A stretch of 64,000 nucleotides of DNA from Deminuibacter soli (GTDB taxonomy: Bacteria; Bacteroidota; Bacteroidia; Chitinophagales; Chitinophagaceae). A program made the position numbers and the translations under genes. The notes beneath the pieces were generated by a model that made no database searches, was not told where the DNA came from, and saw only the letters and a program-made list of their open reading frames with translations. The stretch spans positions 36,892 through 100,891 of the forward strand of contig NZ_QTJU01000014.1 of assembly GCF_003412455.1 (NCBI RefSeq), written 5' to 3'. Position 1 is the stretch's first letter, and each line of letters opens with the position of its first letter. Of the stretch, positions 63,773 through 64,000 are shown in pieces.

Positions 63773-64000
63773 ACGCCTGTTGATCTTTTCGCCAATAATA
63801 CATCATTTAGCAATACCGCATCCAACGCTTTACGGAAACGTTATCGAAGATCTTTCAGTGAATAGTGAATAGTCAATAGTGAATGAATGTACTTGCCTGA
63901 ATAAGGTTGACTTTTTTTGTAGATAATAGACCTCGTTGTAAAGTAATGTTTTTTCTGATACAGCTGATTAAAGCGGTTCATTTGCAAAAGACATTGCTTT
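63773..64000. other. Right-edge intergenic region
   Basis: Contains a possible uxuA -7 element (TATTATTG on the minus strand at 63793-63800, with TTG 22 bases further up) and a family A repeat at 63857-63886 (GTGAATAGTGAATAGTCAATAGTGAATGAATG). No gene is seen up to the edge. Confidence 0.4.

Noticed and set aside
1..64000. tRNA, rRNA, riboswitch, integrase or insertion sequence
   Set aside because: All gaps were read for cloverleaf ends, conserved riboswitch cores and transposase or integrase motifs and none was convincing; a covariance-model search would be the decisive test.

Overview
The window is one contiguous stretch of a Bacteroidota chromosome, most probably from the Chitinophagaceae. 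The signs are SprB-type repeats with a type IX secretion (T9SS) C-terminal sorting tail, a RemB-like gliding protein, a DUF1501/DUF1800 pair, DUF1599 and BT_3928-type genes, Tat and lipoprotein signals, weak Shine-Dalgarno sites and several TTG-N17-23-TAnnTTTG promoters. No tRNA, rRNA, CRISPR array or recognisable insertion sequence was seen. The left end cuts a secreted protein gene.

Layout. 1-8 kb: a truncated exported protein, a degenerate 21-bp tandem repeat, an NlpC/P60 lipoprotein, dnaE, a small lipoprotein and an ENPP-type phosphodiesterase. 8-13 kb: a LytS/LytR-type sensor and regulator pair, a PepSY-like exported protein and a Gfo/Idh/MocA oxidoreductase. 12.9-19.8 kb: a compact signalling/enzyme module. 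A ThiF(E1-like)-nitroreductase fusion, an acyltransferase-like protein, a 7TM sensor kinase (TTG start) and a receiver-kinase hybrid form one operon; a paralogous lone receiver protein is divergent. 20-25.4 kb: trxA, the DUF1501/DUF1800 pair and a RemB-like barrel.

25.5-46.5 kb: the most unusual part, a 21-kb six-gene operon on the minus strand whose genes overlap (TAATG) or sit 5-31 nt apart. In order of transcription it encodes a 1469-residue exported protein of unknown family, a fibronectin-III protein, a 2.1-kresidue SprB-repeat protein with a T9SS tail, an outer-membrane beta-barrel, a 1819-residue exported protein whose last ~170 residues carry a D...ExK nuclease-like motif, and a cytosolic beta-propeller-like protein. 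I read this as a candidate polymorphic-toxin and surface-delivery system, with the last gene as the immunity protein. The toxin tip and last gene look much more AT-rich than the rest.

46.6-64 kb: housekeeping and metabolism: a sirtuin without cysteines, an EVE protein, a LutA-type Fe-S protein, ribH, a TPR protein, pdhA, recF, a DciA-like DUF721 gene, a CBS protein, an orphan DppB permease, a DoxX/MauE-like protein, DUF1599, folP, a UbiD decarboxylase, ndk, a DHH phosphoesterase, an FKBP lipoprotein and uxuA.

Many intergenic gaps are filled with short-period, word-like repeats of 7-8 bp units and composite elements (families called A to H here). They often begin at or inside stop codons and in one place seem to provide a promoter element. 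Several carry inverted or direct repeats.
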